DNA of 64,000 nt from positions 1 to 64,000 of the forward strand of contig JALNQF010000160.1 of NCBI GenBank assembly GCA_028456385.1. Direction: 5' to 3'. Position numbers and translations under genes: made by a program. The notes below the pieces were generated by a model. It was not told where the DNA came from, ran no database searches, and worked only from the letters and a program-made list of their open reading frames with translations. Shown piece after piece: positions 33,544 to 51,255 of the stretch; the stretch's first letter is position 1; each line of letters begins with the position of its first letter. Origin of the DNA: Ophiosphaerella korrae. Taxonomy: Eukaryota > Ascomycota > Dothideomycetes > Pleosporales > Phaeosphaeriaceae.

Positions 33544-35312
33544 TCACTCTTGATCTATCACCTCTTCCTCTTCAGCCGCCCATCGACACTCCGCCGTCAT
33601 CCTCGCACATAATAAACAAGCACTTCCATTTCCCAAACTTCGACATTCTTCAACCGTGTTCCGTTTCCTACATCGCAAACAACACTTGAGTTTTCCTTTG
33701 CTTTTAAGTTCAGCTCGCAACTTATCATCGTCCACGACTTGGTAGTCAAGCCCGTTGAAGCGCCAATAGTCGTTTGAGTTATACATCATTTCCTCCACAG
33801 GTAAGGCCTCACCATACATATACGGCGGGATATATGCTGTGCCTAGAGGGAAGGTCTCGCGTGAAATGAGAAAATGAGCATTGTGTGACTTGAGCAGTTT
33901 TGTGATATTGTAAATCGCGGGGCGATCGAGAAAAATTGTGGATAATAATCGGTTTGCTTCTGCTGGGTGTGCAAGGACAAAGAGCCGAAAGACAGAATGG
34001 TCTGCAAAGTGTAGCTGAATGGTGAAACCTGGCTGTATGCTTGAGTATAGACAGTCTGTGACGAGAGAGGCAATGGATCGAAAAGCGATGTCGGACATGA
34101 TGCGGGCATCATGACCCGAATTGAGGGATATGGCAGCGTCGAGTAGCTTGAGGGTTTTTAGTGAGGGCGGAAATCCATTATTGCGCAAGTAGTAGTAGAG
34201 ATGTGATTCAAATCCCAACTCCAGATGTTGTAGATGAACCAAGGATCGCAATCTCATTGCACCCTCAGGGTCTGTTCCACGGGCAGTGATATACTGAATT
34301 ACGCCACCAATGTGTGTGAGTCGTTGTAGTGAGCTGGCTTGTCTTTGTAAAGCGGTAAGGAACAAGGGAGATGATGTGCGTTTTTCTTTATCCATGGATG
34401 GTTCGCACTCCGCAAAGATGTGAAGCCGCTCACCGATTGACAGCTCTTTTAAAGCTTTAGGTAGGCATAGAACAGTGTCAAGGAATTGCACGTTGACATT
34501 GCATTCAACCAGTGTTAAATACTCTAGTGGTGTAGACTTCTGCCTCTCCGCAATGAAGCCGTCGTTGAGGTCCATGTCTGCCTCGAAATTTAAGCATGAC
34601 AATGTTATTTTTCGAAGGGTTGGGTGCAAGAACATGGATTTTGCTAGTCCAAGAACGAATTTCCTGTCGTCCGGGCCATGTGCATGAAGCGTCACTAGGT
34701 AGATTGAGCATGATGCAATTGGTAGCATTGTGGGTGCTGCAACTTACATGATTGTAATATCGGAAGCGCAAGTGGGAGGTCGAGACGTGGATATACAGCA
34801 CTAGCAAGGAGGTTTGCATAGTCAATTCTCGAATACCCATCGAAAAAAACACCGGATCTCCATTCTGAGTTGTTCGGACATGGAGTCTCCAGTTCAAAGT
34901 GCCTCAGCTTTCTCATCAATGCAATAAAATGGTTGAGTTCTTCGATTCCCTCCCTATTCTCATCTTTGTACCGAATCGAAATACTTTGGACGTAATCCAC
35001 TCGAACGTCTCGGCTATCGAGGGCTGTGGCCACTCTCCGTGCGTGCATGCCATTCACGACAAGTACAACCCGCCAAATGTAAGGCTCTACAAGATCTTGA
35101 AAACGTGTACATGTCGAGGCAAGAGAGCATAGCGCCTGGCTATTGTCAACATAATCGATGATGGTAAGGAGCAGTTCGTCAACAAGGGAAAAGAGCCTGC
35201 TTGAAGTAGGTGAAAATTGGGCATCCCCTGGTTCAAGTCGCGTCATTCTGAGTGTGTAGCTAGAATGACGGATCTTTTGTTTCTTGCTACCCGCGAATGA
35301 GATGTTTGGCAT
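33544..35312 (-). CDS. F-box protein with C-terminal cysteine cluster
   Basis: The exons are 35312-34748 and 34694-33544, giving 571 residues; the 53-nt intron keeps phase and gives LPILQS-LTLHAHG. An F-box-like motif lies at about 40-80 (LFSLVDELLLTIIDYVDNSQALCSLASTCTRFQDLVEPYIWR). The middle has leucine-rich, LRR-like stretches (LKELSIG, LQHLELGF, LKTLKLLDAAI). The last 60 residues carry six spaced cysteines (CCLRC...C...CLLC...C) that could bind zinc. Such proteins are Skp1-linked substrate adaptors of SCF ubiquitin ligases; the substrate is unknown. A CACGTG box lies about 70 bp upstream (35382-35387). Confidence 0.85.
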
Positions 35313-36157
35313 GCGTGTAGATGCTAGGTGATAGTTAGAGGGATGGCGCGCCGGCGTGTGACAGCCCCATCAAATGTGTTACACGTGAGCCTCCGCTAGC
35401 GAGCCTTGGCGCCCGCCATCTTGATATTCGAGCTCCGCAGAGTGACCAGCTCTCTCCGCGTAGCATTCGTGATTGTTACATGACCACTCAATTTTATTCG
35501 CTTTAGGTGGTAGCTGTACATAATGAAGTAAACAAAGAACCGGTATAAGTGAGTTTGTACCACGACTACAGCCTCTGCTTTCCCCTTAAACCTTCATAGC
35601 ATAGACAAACTCTGAAGATTTTTCACGCAGTTCCAAAACATCAGAGAGCCGTGATATGTACTGCGTAAAAATTTGTAGTCACGGCTGGCGAGAGAAAGAT
35701 TGACACAAACGTTGAATGTAGATGTGTTATCAAATCGAGAGAAATACATCAAGCGACGTTATCACGCAGCCCTTCGCTCGTAGGGATTTCAAGGTGGGTC
35801 ACCTGTAGAAGAAGTGGAGCAGCCCGTGGGCTCCACCAAGATGGAGATTCAAAGTAGTTCATGCCAGCCCCAAAATAGATTATGCCCAATGAACACTAGG
35901 AGTAGCCCATACGAGGTACGACTACTTAGGTAAGGTCAACAACTTTATCTTAGCCCAATGATCAGTAAACGGCATTTAGTAATACATGTCCAAGGCGTCA
36001 TCGGTGTCTTACAAAAACTAAGAATTTGAACGAAGTAATCAATGCTCAAATAAATCTGGATCTGTGTTGAAAGCGAGTGTATGAAATCGGGTGTTATTGC
36101 GTTTTGATGACTTGCGAACTAATCCCATACTCACACAACTCGTCCAAGTATTAATGT
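35313..36157. other. Intergenic
   Basis: 845 bp. The left end is the F-box gene promoter with CACGTG at 35382-35387. The rest has no coding features. Confidence 0.45.
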
Positions 36158-37825
36158 TTAAATGGTATACATGTACCTGGGATTATTCTCACCCATGTCG
36201 GCAATCTCTTCCTCGGTCTTACCCTCCATCAAGTAATCATACTTCCCCTGTCTCTTCTTCTTGTTTTGCACTCGGAAATAGAAGTGCAGCGCTGTGTAGA
36301 GTGCAATACCTACTGCCAGAAGCCCAATAGTTGCACCGTATCCAGGCAGGTACGTAGGCGCAGTGGAGCTGCTATACAAGAACGGCGATGCTACGCCTGA
36401 GATGTTGCCGATAGTGATCTGCATCCCGCTAGCGAACGCTCGCTTGCCGTAACGTGGGTTATTGTTGTTGATCCATGTGAATGCTGCGCCTGTTGCGGTC
36501 CATAAGCCGAGCGCGACGATGAACGTGCCACAGTAGCTTAGTACAAGGCCTTTGTTTACTATGAGGAAGATGTAGCCAACCATGCTGACTGCTAGCCCGC
36601 CAATGCAGAATATACCTTTTTGTTGTATTCTGTCGCCGTACCATGCAGAGATGATATATGTTACGAAACCAGCAAAATAGACTGGGATAGTGAGGGCTTG
36701 AACGATCTTCGGTGTCCAGCCTCCACCCATTCCGTTGATAATCGTTGGCAGAAAGACACTGAAACTGTACAGCATACCAAGTCCGACAAATTGTGCGATG
36801 GCAAAGGTATATGTCTTCCAGTCTTTGACACCGTCCATGACGTCCTTCTTGCTCATTTCTTGTGCAGATTTTGTCTGGCCAATTTCTGATTCTCGGAGAA
36901 GTACGAGAAGACCACGGTCGCCTTCCGATAGGAAACTTGCAGTCTCTGGGCTATTGGGTAGTACGAAGGGTGTGACGAATGCTGTTAGAATGGTGGGTAT
37001 GCCATTAACCAAGATGATCCAGCGCCAGCCACTCCATCCTGCGGCTCCATCAAGATCTCCGATAGCGTATGCCACTAGGCCACCTAGAGCACCCGAAATG
37101 GCACTTGTTCCATAGAAATAGGCCTGTCGCAAAGCGAGATTACGTTTATTGTAGACTAAAATTATGTTAGAGTAGCGCCTTGGAATATGTAATGGATACA
37201 CGTACACATGGATAGATATAAAATCACTCCTGGGAAAAGGCCAGCTTCAAACATCCCAAGCAAAAGCCTGCATGCTACTAAAGCGCCGAAGCTGTTCACA
37301 AATGCGCTGAAAGTGGCCACCAAACCCCAGAAGAAAACAAGGCCAGCGAGATATCGTGCTGGTTTGAGCCTTTTAATGATCATATTGGAAGGTGTCTCGA
37401 AGATCTGGGCGTTTTTAGCATTGAATTTCATAACGTGAACATAAATACTTACGACGTATGTGACAAAAAGGATTGATACAGCGATGATATATTGATCTCC
37501 CGTCATACCAAGATCTTTTTCTAGCCCGTATAGCTTTGCGTTGCCGATGTTGACTGCTGTACTTAGTATATTTCTACAGTATATTAGGGGTGTTAATACC
37601 TCGGTCCATGAAGTTCATTAGGTAAATCCAACAAATCATAGGAATGATTCGAATATCTAATTTCCTTAAGAGCCGTGCCTCAGTCTCTTTGTCAATGACT
37701 GCCGATGTCCTGATCTTCTCGACATCTTCTGTTTTCATTGGCGGAGTACCTGGGGTATCAGAGTCGAGATCTGTATCTTTGTGCTTCGAAATACCCATGG
37801 CCGGTTCCTCGATGTTGTGAGTCAT
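36158..37825 (-). CDS. MFS transporter, anion:cation symporter (Dal5-like) family
   Basis: The exons are 37825-37600, 37556-37453, 37404-37206 and 37155-36158, giving 508 residues. Splicing restores the family signature after the first membrane helix, NFMDRAVNIGNAKLYGLEKDLGM, and the loop LFPGVILYLSMFYNKRNLALRQA. There are about 12 membrane helices, and the C-terminus reads EEIADMGENNPRYMYTI, as in the fungal ACS group (allantoate, nicotinate and related anions). The substrate cannot be told from sequence. The position normally Gly in DRGN is Ala here, because the exon junction makes DRAVN. Confidence 0.9.
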
Positions 37826-39461
37826 AATTGAGACGCAACGCAGCTCCGTAGAAATATAGATTCAAGGGTAACAGATCAAAAGCAAGCGTGTCGATCGCCG
37901 TTGCGAGACCGGTTGTTGGTGCATGTTGAACTTATAGTCTACCACCGGGGCGGAAGGGCACCAACCCCATGGGGTGGACGAGACATGCCATGCCTACTGA
38001 ATCCTTGGGAAGGCGCCATTGACGTCGCTTAACCAAAGCTGACTGCTGAGCCTCGATGCAATCTGCTATGCTTAGATATAGAGCTCCACAGCAATCCGGT
38101 TGTCCGTGATTCGCTGAAGAGACGCGGTCTTCCTGCCTGATCTGGAGCCTTGGGTGAACAAGGCTTGGTTTAAGATTGGCGAACATAAAGAAGGAATCTA
38201 TTAGAGGTCTTCACACCTAAGAACATACTTGGTGGAAGGTAGTTGAGAAGAAGTTGGTCCTATATATTTAATCCAATTTCTCCTTCAACATCTACATAGG
38301 ATAGTCACAACAAAAAAAAAAGAAAATGATTACTCAATCGCTTTTTTGTTGATATTGGTGATCGCAATTCAAGTAAGTCTGAAGGGAACGCCCAAGAAGA
38401 GGGGTTCCTGGGTACGGAGCCCAAAGGGCATTTTCGACTCGTCTTTGGTCTACTTATCCACTCTGCCTGGAAAAGGCGGCATCTCAGAGGTCTTGTCTTT
38501 GATTTTATACTTGGCTTAGACGTGGCGCTTCCTATGGCCGATGTTGTTGTTAAATCCAAGGGGCTGCCGGGCTCTTAGCATACGTAATTGAGCTTGGCTT
38601 GCGGTACTTAACGTTGTCATTTATTATAGGCATTTGTAGCTTAGGATGACTCTAGTCCTGGGCAACATCATTCTGGCAAGTAGTTATTCTGGGTTAAACC
38701 ACGCCGTAAAGAGAGATTATCCGCTGGTCAGCGAGAGGTACAGTTTCGAAGTTCTTTTCTCGTTAGCGAATCGCGGGACATGACAGCCGCAGCCAAGGCG
38801 GGTTTGGCGTTGAATGTGGAGCACCGCGCACGTGTGTTACAGAGTAAGATGCATATTGTATGTCAAGAGAGGAAGCCGGTGAGTCGTCTTGACCTCGGCT
38901 TCGCCCTCACGGGGCCCAGTAACTGGTTGCGAGGGTTGAACGTGGAGCCGGGCAAGTGGAAAGTTGAAGCATTACACAATTGTGGATCCTTAGACCCATG
39001 AACTTTCCCAGAGCTAGTGCGCTAGCCGCCCTATGGAGGTATTTATGCAGAGATATTGGAATTCGTGGAGAAGCTTCATCTTTCTGGAAATGGGTGTTCG
39101 TGCTGATTCAATCGAGGTGCATTTTCAAAGCAAACCATATACATAGTTAGAAATGTACCGGGAGGACGAGACTATATCCTTAATACTCGGATGGATTATC
39201 ATTCTCAGATGCTCTGCGTGGCCATAGAGATGGACATGAACCACCCGCGGCCGACAACAACCGCGCGTTCTGTACGAGATACCAACAAATCGGAATCTAC
39301 TTGGCTCACACTCCAATTCGGCACTTGGTTTTCAGGGACTTCGTCTTGATAACCGCCTGTCCGGAACGATTTTCTTGGAAGGCGGAGATAATCCACGTGG
39401 AGACCCCTCTATGCGCGTCAAAGACTGGTTGTCCCTCGGAATGATCTTGGTAGCCTGTCCT
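37826..39461. other. Intergenic
   Basis: 1.6 kb. The left part is the MFS promoter. The remainder has only short frames of poor coding quality (for example 38305-38559). No transposon was recognised. Confidence 0.4.
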
Positions 39462-40262
39462 CTATGCTCGCGATCCCGATAGCGCTCTGATTAATTCCTC
39501 TGTGACTCTTACTCCCACATTTACCTCCTCTTCCGTTTCAAGTTTCGGCACATGGAAGAAAACGACGTCCCTTGCTCCTTTCCGCTTTTGCATCTCGAAC
39601 ATACTGATGTAGTACTGGAAACCACACACGTATGTTCCCACATCGTCACTAGGTCGCACGTCAACCAGTTGTCTACCTTTACTTTGGCATTTTCCTTTCG
39701 CCTTTGATGACTGATGAGGTGTGGGAGTTATTGGTAGAGTCAGGGATGAGCATGCCTCTTGGCATACAGAGGCTATAGATTCTATATCGAAGGAAGTAAC
39801 CAGGGAGGATGCAGACTTTCCAAACGTCTTTTTGTTCTCAGCTCGGGTGAACACTTTGCGGTCAATATCGGGAATGTCATGATAACCTTCTTTGGGCGAG
39901 CTCTTCTCAATTTTGAATACAGCTGGGGCACTATCGACATCCAAGCCCATGTGTATGATGGCATTTGGGGCATGTTGATCAATGACGTGAGATAACTGTG
40001 CCAGGATTTTGTGGTATGCTGCTGGTGTGGGATCTGGTGGTACTACAACGTTGATGGTCTCGCCGTTTGGGCCAGTCAACGAGGTTGGGAGTTGGCGCGC
40101 GATTTCCCATGATGGGTTGGTGTTGATGTCCAAAAAGGGCTTAACGTGGGTTAGCTGAACGGGCTAGTGTTGGGCTGAACACAGGTCTCAGCTCTCAGCT
40201 CTCAGTAGACTAACGCCGAAGCCGGTGACTAGCACCGTGGTGTCGAATTGTGGAGCTGACAT
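39462..40262 (-). CDS. Pyroglutamyl-peptidase I-like protein (C15)
   Basis: The exons are 40262-40215 and 40139-39462, giving 241 residues. Splicing gives VLVTGFGPFLDINTNPSWEIA, the conserved start of pyroglutamyl peptidase (TGF.PF...NPS). Further matches are IIHMGLDVDSAPAVFKIEK (Glu region), GTYVCGFQYYISM (the Cys nucleophile position) and VVFFHVP (the His). The enzyme class removes N-terminal pyroglutamate from peptides in the cytosol. An inserted Lys/Ser-rich loop (HQSSKAKGKCQSKGRQ) precedes the Cys, as in many fungal members. It is divergent from AROM across 822 bp. Confidence 0.87.
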
Positions 40263-45833
<5,571 letters not shown>

Positions 45834-46250
45834 GATTTGAACATTTACTAACAATTCGCGGGATGTTGTCATGAACGGGTAATCGTTGGAGACTATGCTA
45901 TGAACAGCGTGACAAGGTTCAGGGTAGTAAATGAAATGGATAGAAAAAGGATCAGCTTTACGCCTAGCATTTACTCTATGAATGGTTGTAGTGTTTTAGC
46001 ATGCGTTAATGCTGTTTGACTTCGTCCCTGTGCTGACGGTTCCCATTCCTTGACGGCGTTCTTGGCATTAGCATGAGCTATTTCTTGTTACACGACATCA
46101 TGTGCAAGGAGCGCCACAAAGTTAGGAAATGTTTGTTGTACACAATCATTTCACAACAAGTTTTTCACGTCCCAAATCGCATTCACACGCCCTGAAGCGC
46201 CTCTGCATTCGTCAGAAACGATCAGCCAGTTACGCGAGACAAATCACCAG
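45834..46250. other. Intergenic after AROM
   Basis: 417 bp that starts with the possible final AROM exon (45862-45882) and then serves as the promoter of the next gene. No other feature. Confidence 0.45.
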
Positions 46251-48317
46251 ATGCTCGTTTTCACTCATACAGCTACTTCCGGGGAGACTCGGGCTCCTAG
46301 TACGAATCGAAGGCCCGCTGGAGATAAAAGGTCTTTTAAAACGCCTCTTGAATCGCCCAATAAGTCACCGGCGGAGTCTGAGAAAAGCTCAACTTCAACC
46401 CCACTGTACAAACGCTTTCTGAATGAGGTTAGTATGGCCAGAACGCCACCACGTACCCCCAGTCCTGTAAAGGGTATGGGCAATATAGAGAAGGAACAAA
46501 GTAGTACTGTAAAGGGGAGGTCAAGTCCGTCGAGACTGACGCTAGAAGTTGGACGTGATGGATTTTATTTTTCATATGATTTGCCACTAAGTAAGGTTAC
46601 ACCGAAGAAAGATGGAAGTAAGACAAGTACTGGTAAAGCGGTGGGTATAGGTACCCAGGGGAGAGCGTTGAAGAAGGATGAATGTGTTGAAGCGAGTTGG
46701 AACACACCAACTAAAAGCCCAGGGAAAAACACAACGATGTGTGGGTCGAAACACAATCCAACACCAAAGGGCATACAGAAACGCGGAACGAGCCTCGAAG
46801 TATCGCCCACGAAAATGACGCCTGCAAACCGACAACCGACTTCACAGATTCCAGAAGAGGTCTCGAGAAAGTTGTCTGACACGAAAACGGAAGTCGCACT
46901 CGCTACCGGGCCTAGCACACATGCCATGGCATTTGCATCTCATACGTCGGCGTCTCAGATCAAACACAATATGTCGACACGGAAAAAGTCGTTCAATATT
47001 AGGGAGCTGATAGTTGGTCTCAAAAATCACGCTGCTGCAAACTGCGGACCGGTTGATAAGTCTGCTGGGAAGGCCGATGTCTTGGGCCTGCCTACGTCGC
47101 TGAAAACAGCTGCAGAAAAACACGGGATACATACGTCCGGCAAGAAACCTAATCTTTTAGATGCATGTTCAAAGAAATTGCTGCCGGATTCGATTGATAA
47201 ACTATCTCGAAAGAACGAAATGCTATCTCAGTCTTCCCTATTGTTGTTCTCACCACGGGAACTAGGAGCAGAAAGGAAGCTGGAACTTGAGGCGAGGGCG
47301 ACCTCGCCTTCACCTGAACACAAAAAGGTGAAACGAAAGTCATTGCTTCCAACTGTCTCCCGGACTTCTGACGTAGGCACGGATCCGCGGGTGTATCGAG
47401 CCATGTGTCAAGAGATGGAAGATATAAAGATGGCATTGGCTAACTCACTCGGTGTACGAGTTGTATTGAGTGGCAGGAAGAGAAACACGCTTGAGCTGCC
47501 AACTATGGGGGATCCACTGTTGAAGTCAGTTCATGGTGAAGCCATGATGAAGCCGCCAAGGAGGCCTGGACGTAGTGCAATGATTGGGTCGATTATGGTA
47601 AAGGAAACAGTAGCCTTGAGGGGTCAAGCTCAAATTCCTACAACGAACAAGTCACGCAAAGAAACGACGGAACGGAAGCGACAGAGCGAAGCCGTGGATG
47701 CGTCTAAGCAGCCACGTATACAAACCAGTCGCATAGCATCTAGGCCAACACTGAACAAAAGCATGACCACGCCATCCTCTTTCAAGTCGACTACACGTCC
47801 CAACCTCGCCACAAGAGGCAAGAATCTTTCTTCCATCCCGCGAGGCACAAGGAAATCCTTTTTCGATACACCCACTCTGCGTCTACCTGGCGAAAAACCC
47901 TCACTCAAAACTGCCGAGCCCGCGGAAACACAACCCACATTCGCTAGTGCTCTAGATATTGCATCTGTAATCCGAGAATGGAACACTCCGCCTCCCAACC
48001 TGACACCAGAGGATGCACGCGACGCCAAAACACCCACACGGCGAAGTGATGGAGGCGAAGACGATGACGATGACAGCATTACAGTAACTGTACACCAAAT
48101 TCAAACACCGTCCCGGAGTCATCGGAACCCTATTCCATCGCCCATGCCAAGGACACCAGCACAAAAAAAGCTGCGTGCGAAGATGCAAGGTACAGAGAGG
48201 GCAGAGATGGTAGATGTGTATGCTACACGCACGCCGAGTAAAGAGATTGAAAAAAGTTTAGATCTAGCAATTGATGCCAAGATTGCTGCGGATAGGAGGA
48301 TGTGTAATAGAGAGTGA
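46251..48317 (+). CDS. Large disordered basic protein, unknown function
   Basis: The single exon encodes 688 residues from MLVFTHTATSGE; the true start may be an internal Met. It is rich in Ser, Thr, Pro, Lys and Arg and is almost entirely low in order. Many proline-directed sites of the CDK type (S/T-P-x-K/R) are present: SPNK, TPPR, SPVK, TPKK, TPTK, SPGK, SPTK, TPSK. One more ordered stretch (DVGTDPRVYRAMCQEMEDIKMALANSLGVRVVLSG) lies near residues 375-410. An acidic run DGGEDDDDD is near the C-terminus. This fits a nuclear, cell-cycle-phosphorylated scaffold, but the family is not recognised. A run of T follows the stop at 48319-48338. Confidence 0.75.
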   Translation: MLVFTHTATSGETRAPSTNRRPAGDKRSFKTPLESPNKSPAESEKSSTSTPLYKRFLNEVSMARTPPRTPSPVKGMGNIEKEQSSTVKGRSSPSRLTLEVGRDGFYFSYDLPLSKVTPKKDGSKTSTGKAVGIGTQGRALKKDECVEASWNTPTKSPGKNTTMCGSKHNPTPKGIQKRGTSLEVSPTKMTPANRQPTSQIPEEVSRKLSDTKTEVALATGPSTHAMAFASHTSASQIKHNMSTRKKSFNIRELIVGLKNHAAANCGPVDKSAGKADVLGLPTSLKTAAEKHGIHTSGKKPNLLDACSKKLLPDSIDKLSRKNEMLSQSSLLLFSPRELGAERKLELEARATSPSPEHKKVKRKSLLPTVSRTSDVGTDPRVYRAMCQEMEDIKMALANSLGVRVVLSGRKRNTLELPTMGDPLLKSVHGEAMMKPPRRPGRSAMIGSIMVKETVALRGQAQIPTTNKSRKETTERKRQSEAVDASKQPRIQTSRIASRPTLNKSMTTPSSFKSTTRPNLATRGKNLSSIPRGTRKSFFDTPTLRLPGEKPSLKTAEPAETQPTFASALDIASVIREWNTPPPNLTPEDARDAKTPTRRSDGGEDDDDDSITVTVHQIQTPSRSHRNPIPSPMPRTPAQKKLRAKMQGTERAEMVDVYATRTPSKEIEKSLDLAIDAKIAADRRMCNRE

Positions 48318-48970
48318 ATTTTTTTTTTTTTTTTTTTTAAATTAGGATGGGTGTCGATCTAGAGGATTATGAATTGAGGCAGGATTCGTCGGTGGTGTGA
48401 AATTGTTTGATATTCATTAGGGATGAGAAAAGTGTTTTAAGGTGTTGGGTCAGTACATGTAGCTATTCTGTATATCATTTTTGGTTTGCAATGGGCGTAT
48501 CAGATGCGTTTGCTAGTTGTGCTTCACATTCTCCGTATCTATATTAACACATTGCCCTTGAAATATTGAAATATGAAGCCGTGGCTTGAATATATTAGTT
48601 AGATATACACAAAGTACAAACTCTTCCTGTATCTTCGATTCATCGCCTAATTGTTCTCGATGCGATTGCTGAGTCTTTACCCACATTCCAGTATTCTCCC
48701 TTATAGTTTTCAAATCGGGGATGCCCATTAGTTGTGCTAAGAAATTAAAATTGATTTTAGCGACAGGAGCAACAAGGAAGCTGGTAGGTTGAATGCTCTT
48801 CTTACGATGCCTTAGCTTATGTTGTAGTATGGAGGGGCGATTCGAGATAGACTAGAGATTGATCATCAAATACACCACATTTGGCCGCCCCCCCCCCCCC
48901 TCCTCCCACAAAAGCAACAAGAGCATTCGAACATGTCATAAATTTCTATTCTATCGCACAGTCACTCTCC
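48318..48970. other. Intergenic between convergent genes
   Basis: 653 bp. It begins with a poly-T run (about 48319-48338) and includes a run of about 12 C at 48889-48900 followed by TCCTCCC. Both are homopolymer tracts outside genes. Confidence 0.5.
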
Positions 48971-50497
48971 TTACAACTTCTCCTTTAAACTAGCCTTCAG
49001 CCTCCTCTCGACAGCATCTAAATACTCATTTGTAGTAACCCAGGCACTCCTCTCCTTCTTCCCACACGCAAGGGCAAGATCCTTGGTCATGATGCCATCT
49101 TCGTTTACAGTGTCTACACAGGCCTTTTCTAGTTGCTCGGCGAAAACGACGAGCTCGGGGGTGTTATCGAGCTCGCCACGCTTAACGAGGCCTTGTGTCC
49201 ATGCGTAGATGGAGGCAATAGGGTTTGTCGAGGTTTCGCGGCCCTTTTGGTGCTCGCGGTAGTGGCGGGTGACGGTGCCGTGGGCGGCTTCTGCTTCGAA
49301 GGTTTTGCCGTCAGGGGTGATGAGGACGGAGGTCATGAGGCCGAGGGAGCCGAAACCTTGGGCAACAATGTCGGATTGGACGTCGCCGTCATAGTCTGAA
49401 TGGGGTTGTTAGTGCATGCATGCATGCTTGCGGGGAGGACGGATCGGATCAGACATACTCTTCATGGCGATGATGTAGCCGCCTTCACTCTTGATCATCT
49501 GGGCTACCATGTCGTCAATCAGGCGGTGCTCGTACCAGATACCAGCGGCGTCAAAGTCCTTCTTGTACCGTGCCTCGTAGATTTCTTGGAAGACGTCCTT
49601 GAACTTTCCGTCGTAGGCCTTTAAGATGGTGTTCTTGGTGCTCATGTACAGGGGTAGCTTCTTGTCTAGCGCAAGCTTGAATGAAGAGTGGGCGAATCCC
49701 TTGATGGACTCAGTTGTGTTGTACTGTGTCTGGGCGACGCCTCCCTCGGCGGGGTAGTCGAAGACCTTGATGACCTCGGGCTTGCCGCCCTTTGGTGTGA
49801 AGACCATTTCGAGGGTGCCCTCGCCTTCAATAACACGGTCCTTTGCTCGGTACTGGTCGCCGAAAGCGTGACGGCCAATGATGATGGGCTGTTTCCAGCT
49901 TGGTACGAGACGGGGAATGGCGGGGATGACAATGGGTGCGCGGAAGACGGTTCCTCCTAGGTAGTTTCGGATAGTGCCGTTGGGCGACAGCCACATCTTC
50001 TTGAGCTTGAACTCCTCGACTCGCTGCTCGTCGGGGGTGATGGTGGCACACTTGACACCAACCGAGTATTTCTGGATAGCCTCGGCGGCATCGAGGGTGA
50101 CTTGGTCGTTGGTCTGGTCGCGGTACTCCAGGCCCAGATCGTAGTACTTGAGGTCAATGTCGAGGTAGGGGTGGATGAACTTGTCCTTGATGACCTGCCA
50201 GATGATGCGGGTCATCTCATCGCCATCGAGCTCGACGACGGGGTTCTTGACCTTGATCTTCCTGATTCCCGTGGTCGAGGCCATCCTGTGCGGCTGGAAC
50301 TGGGGACAGAAGGCGGGTGTGGTGCCTGCGGGGCAGTTTGCGCGTGGTGGCCGTGTGTTGTTGAAGAACTGGGCCGATCTCGCAGGAGGGTGGGGAGCTA
50401 GACGGCGAGCAGCAAAGCCACGGATTTGGCGATGGGGAAGACGAGCAATTGAGGCAGCAGAGGCAGAGGAGCGGATAGCAGCAGTGGCAGGACTCAT
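48971..50497 (-). CDS. IDP1: NADP-dependent isocitrate dehydrogenase, mitochondrial form
   Basis: The exons are 50497-49459 and 49395-48971, giving 487 residues. The intron carries a GCATGCATGCATGC repeat, and splicing gives [14 protein letters not shown]. Residues 1-70 are basic, Ser/Ala/Arg-rich and free of acidic residues, a typical mitochondrial transit peptide. The enzyme starts at residue 72 ([20 protein letters not shown]). Family marks are [20 protein letters not shown] (substrate Ser/Asn), [25 protein letters not shown] (metal Asp) and [11 protein letters not shown]. It makes 2-oxoglutarate and NADPH. An internal start at Met72 could give a non-mitochondrial form. Confidence 0.96.
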
Positions 50498-51255
50498 GGC
50501 GGGCGAGTTTTAAAGCAGTGGCTAGCCTCGGAAAAGAGCAGACGCAGGTGCAGGAGAGTTGGTAGCAGACGATGATTTCCGGCCGCGGGCAAGTTCCGAC
50601 AGGACAGGACGGGCAGGGTGAATTCGGGCAACGACAATGTGGGATGGCCAGGTGCCTATGGAAGTTGGCCGAGGGGCAAGAAATGGCCCGAGGCATGAAG
50701 CCACGAGAGCGCAGCTGCTTTGTACCCTCGCAGAGCCGCCGACTCGTGTGCGGCGCAATGGCCGTCCGCTTGAGCGGCTAATCCTGTACGGTGCTCCCGG
50801 CTTGGGTTGATTGCATGGACATGAGAAGATGCTTGCTTGGGGGTTGCATGCAGACGCTGTGGCCCGTCACGCGCAGCCTCGATCCTGCAAACGCGGGGCA
50901 GCCTGCACGACATCATACGCCACCAAGCCGGCAGTAGGTGGGAGGCGGGAGACAGACACAAACGACTAGTTGACCACGATGTGCACGAGGGGCCACGCCT
51001 CCTCTTATGCTCGTCCAGCCCAGCTCAATTCCAGCTCCAGTCGCCCTGCCGCACTCTCTTACCACACTCTCACCGCGCTCTTATCGATGAACATGTTCCC
51101 AAGCTCTGCGCCGAAAGAAAGTAGTCTCGAGTGCCTTCTTGCCTCACTCAATTCACCTGGTGAAGATTTGCTGCTTATCTGGTCCTAGCATGGATTGAAC
51201 CACACATCAGACTGTATATAGAATTTCAACTATCATGCGAACCTTGCCCACCCCC
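50498..51255. other. Intergenic, IDP promoter
   Basis: 758 bp upstream of IDP and downstream of the second MFS gene. Short antisense frames only. Confidence 0.45.
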
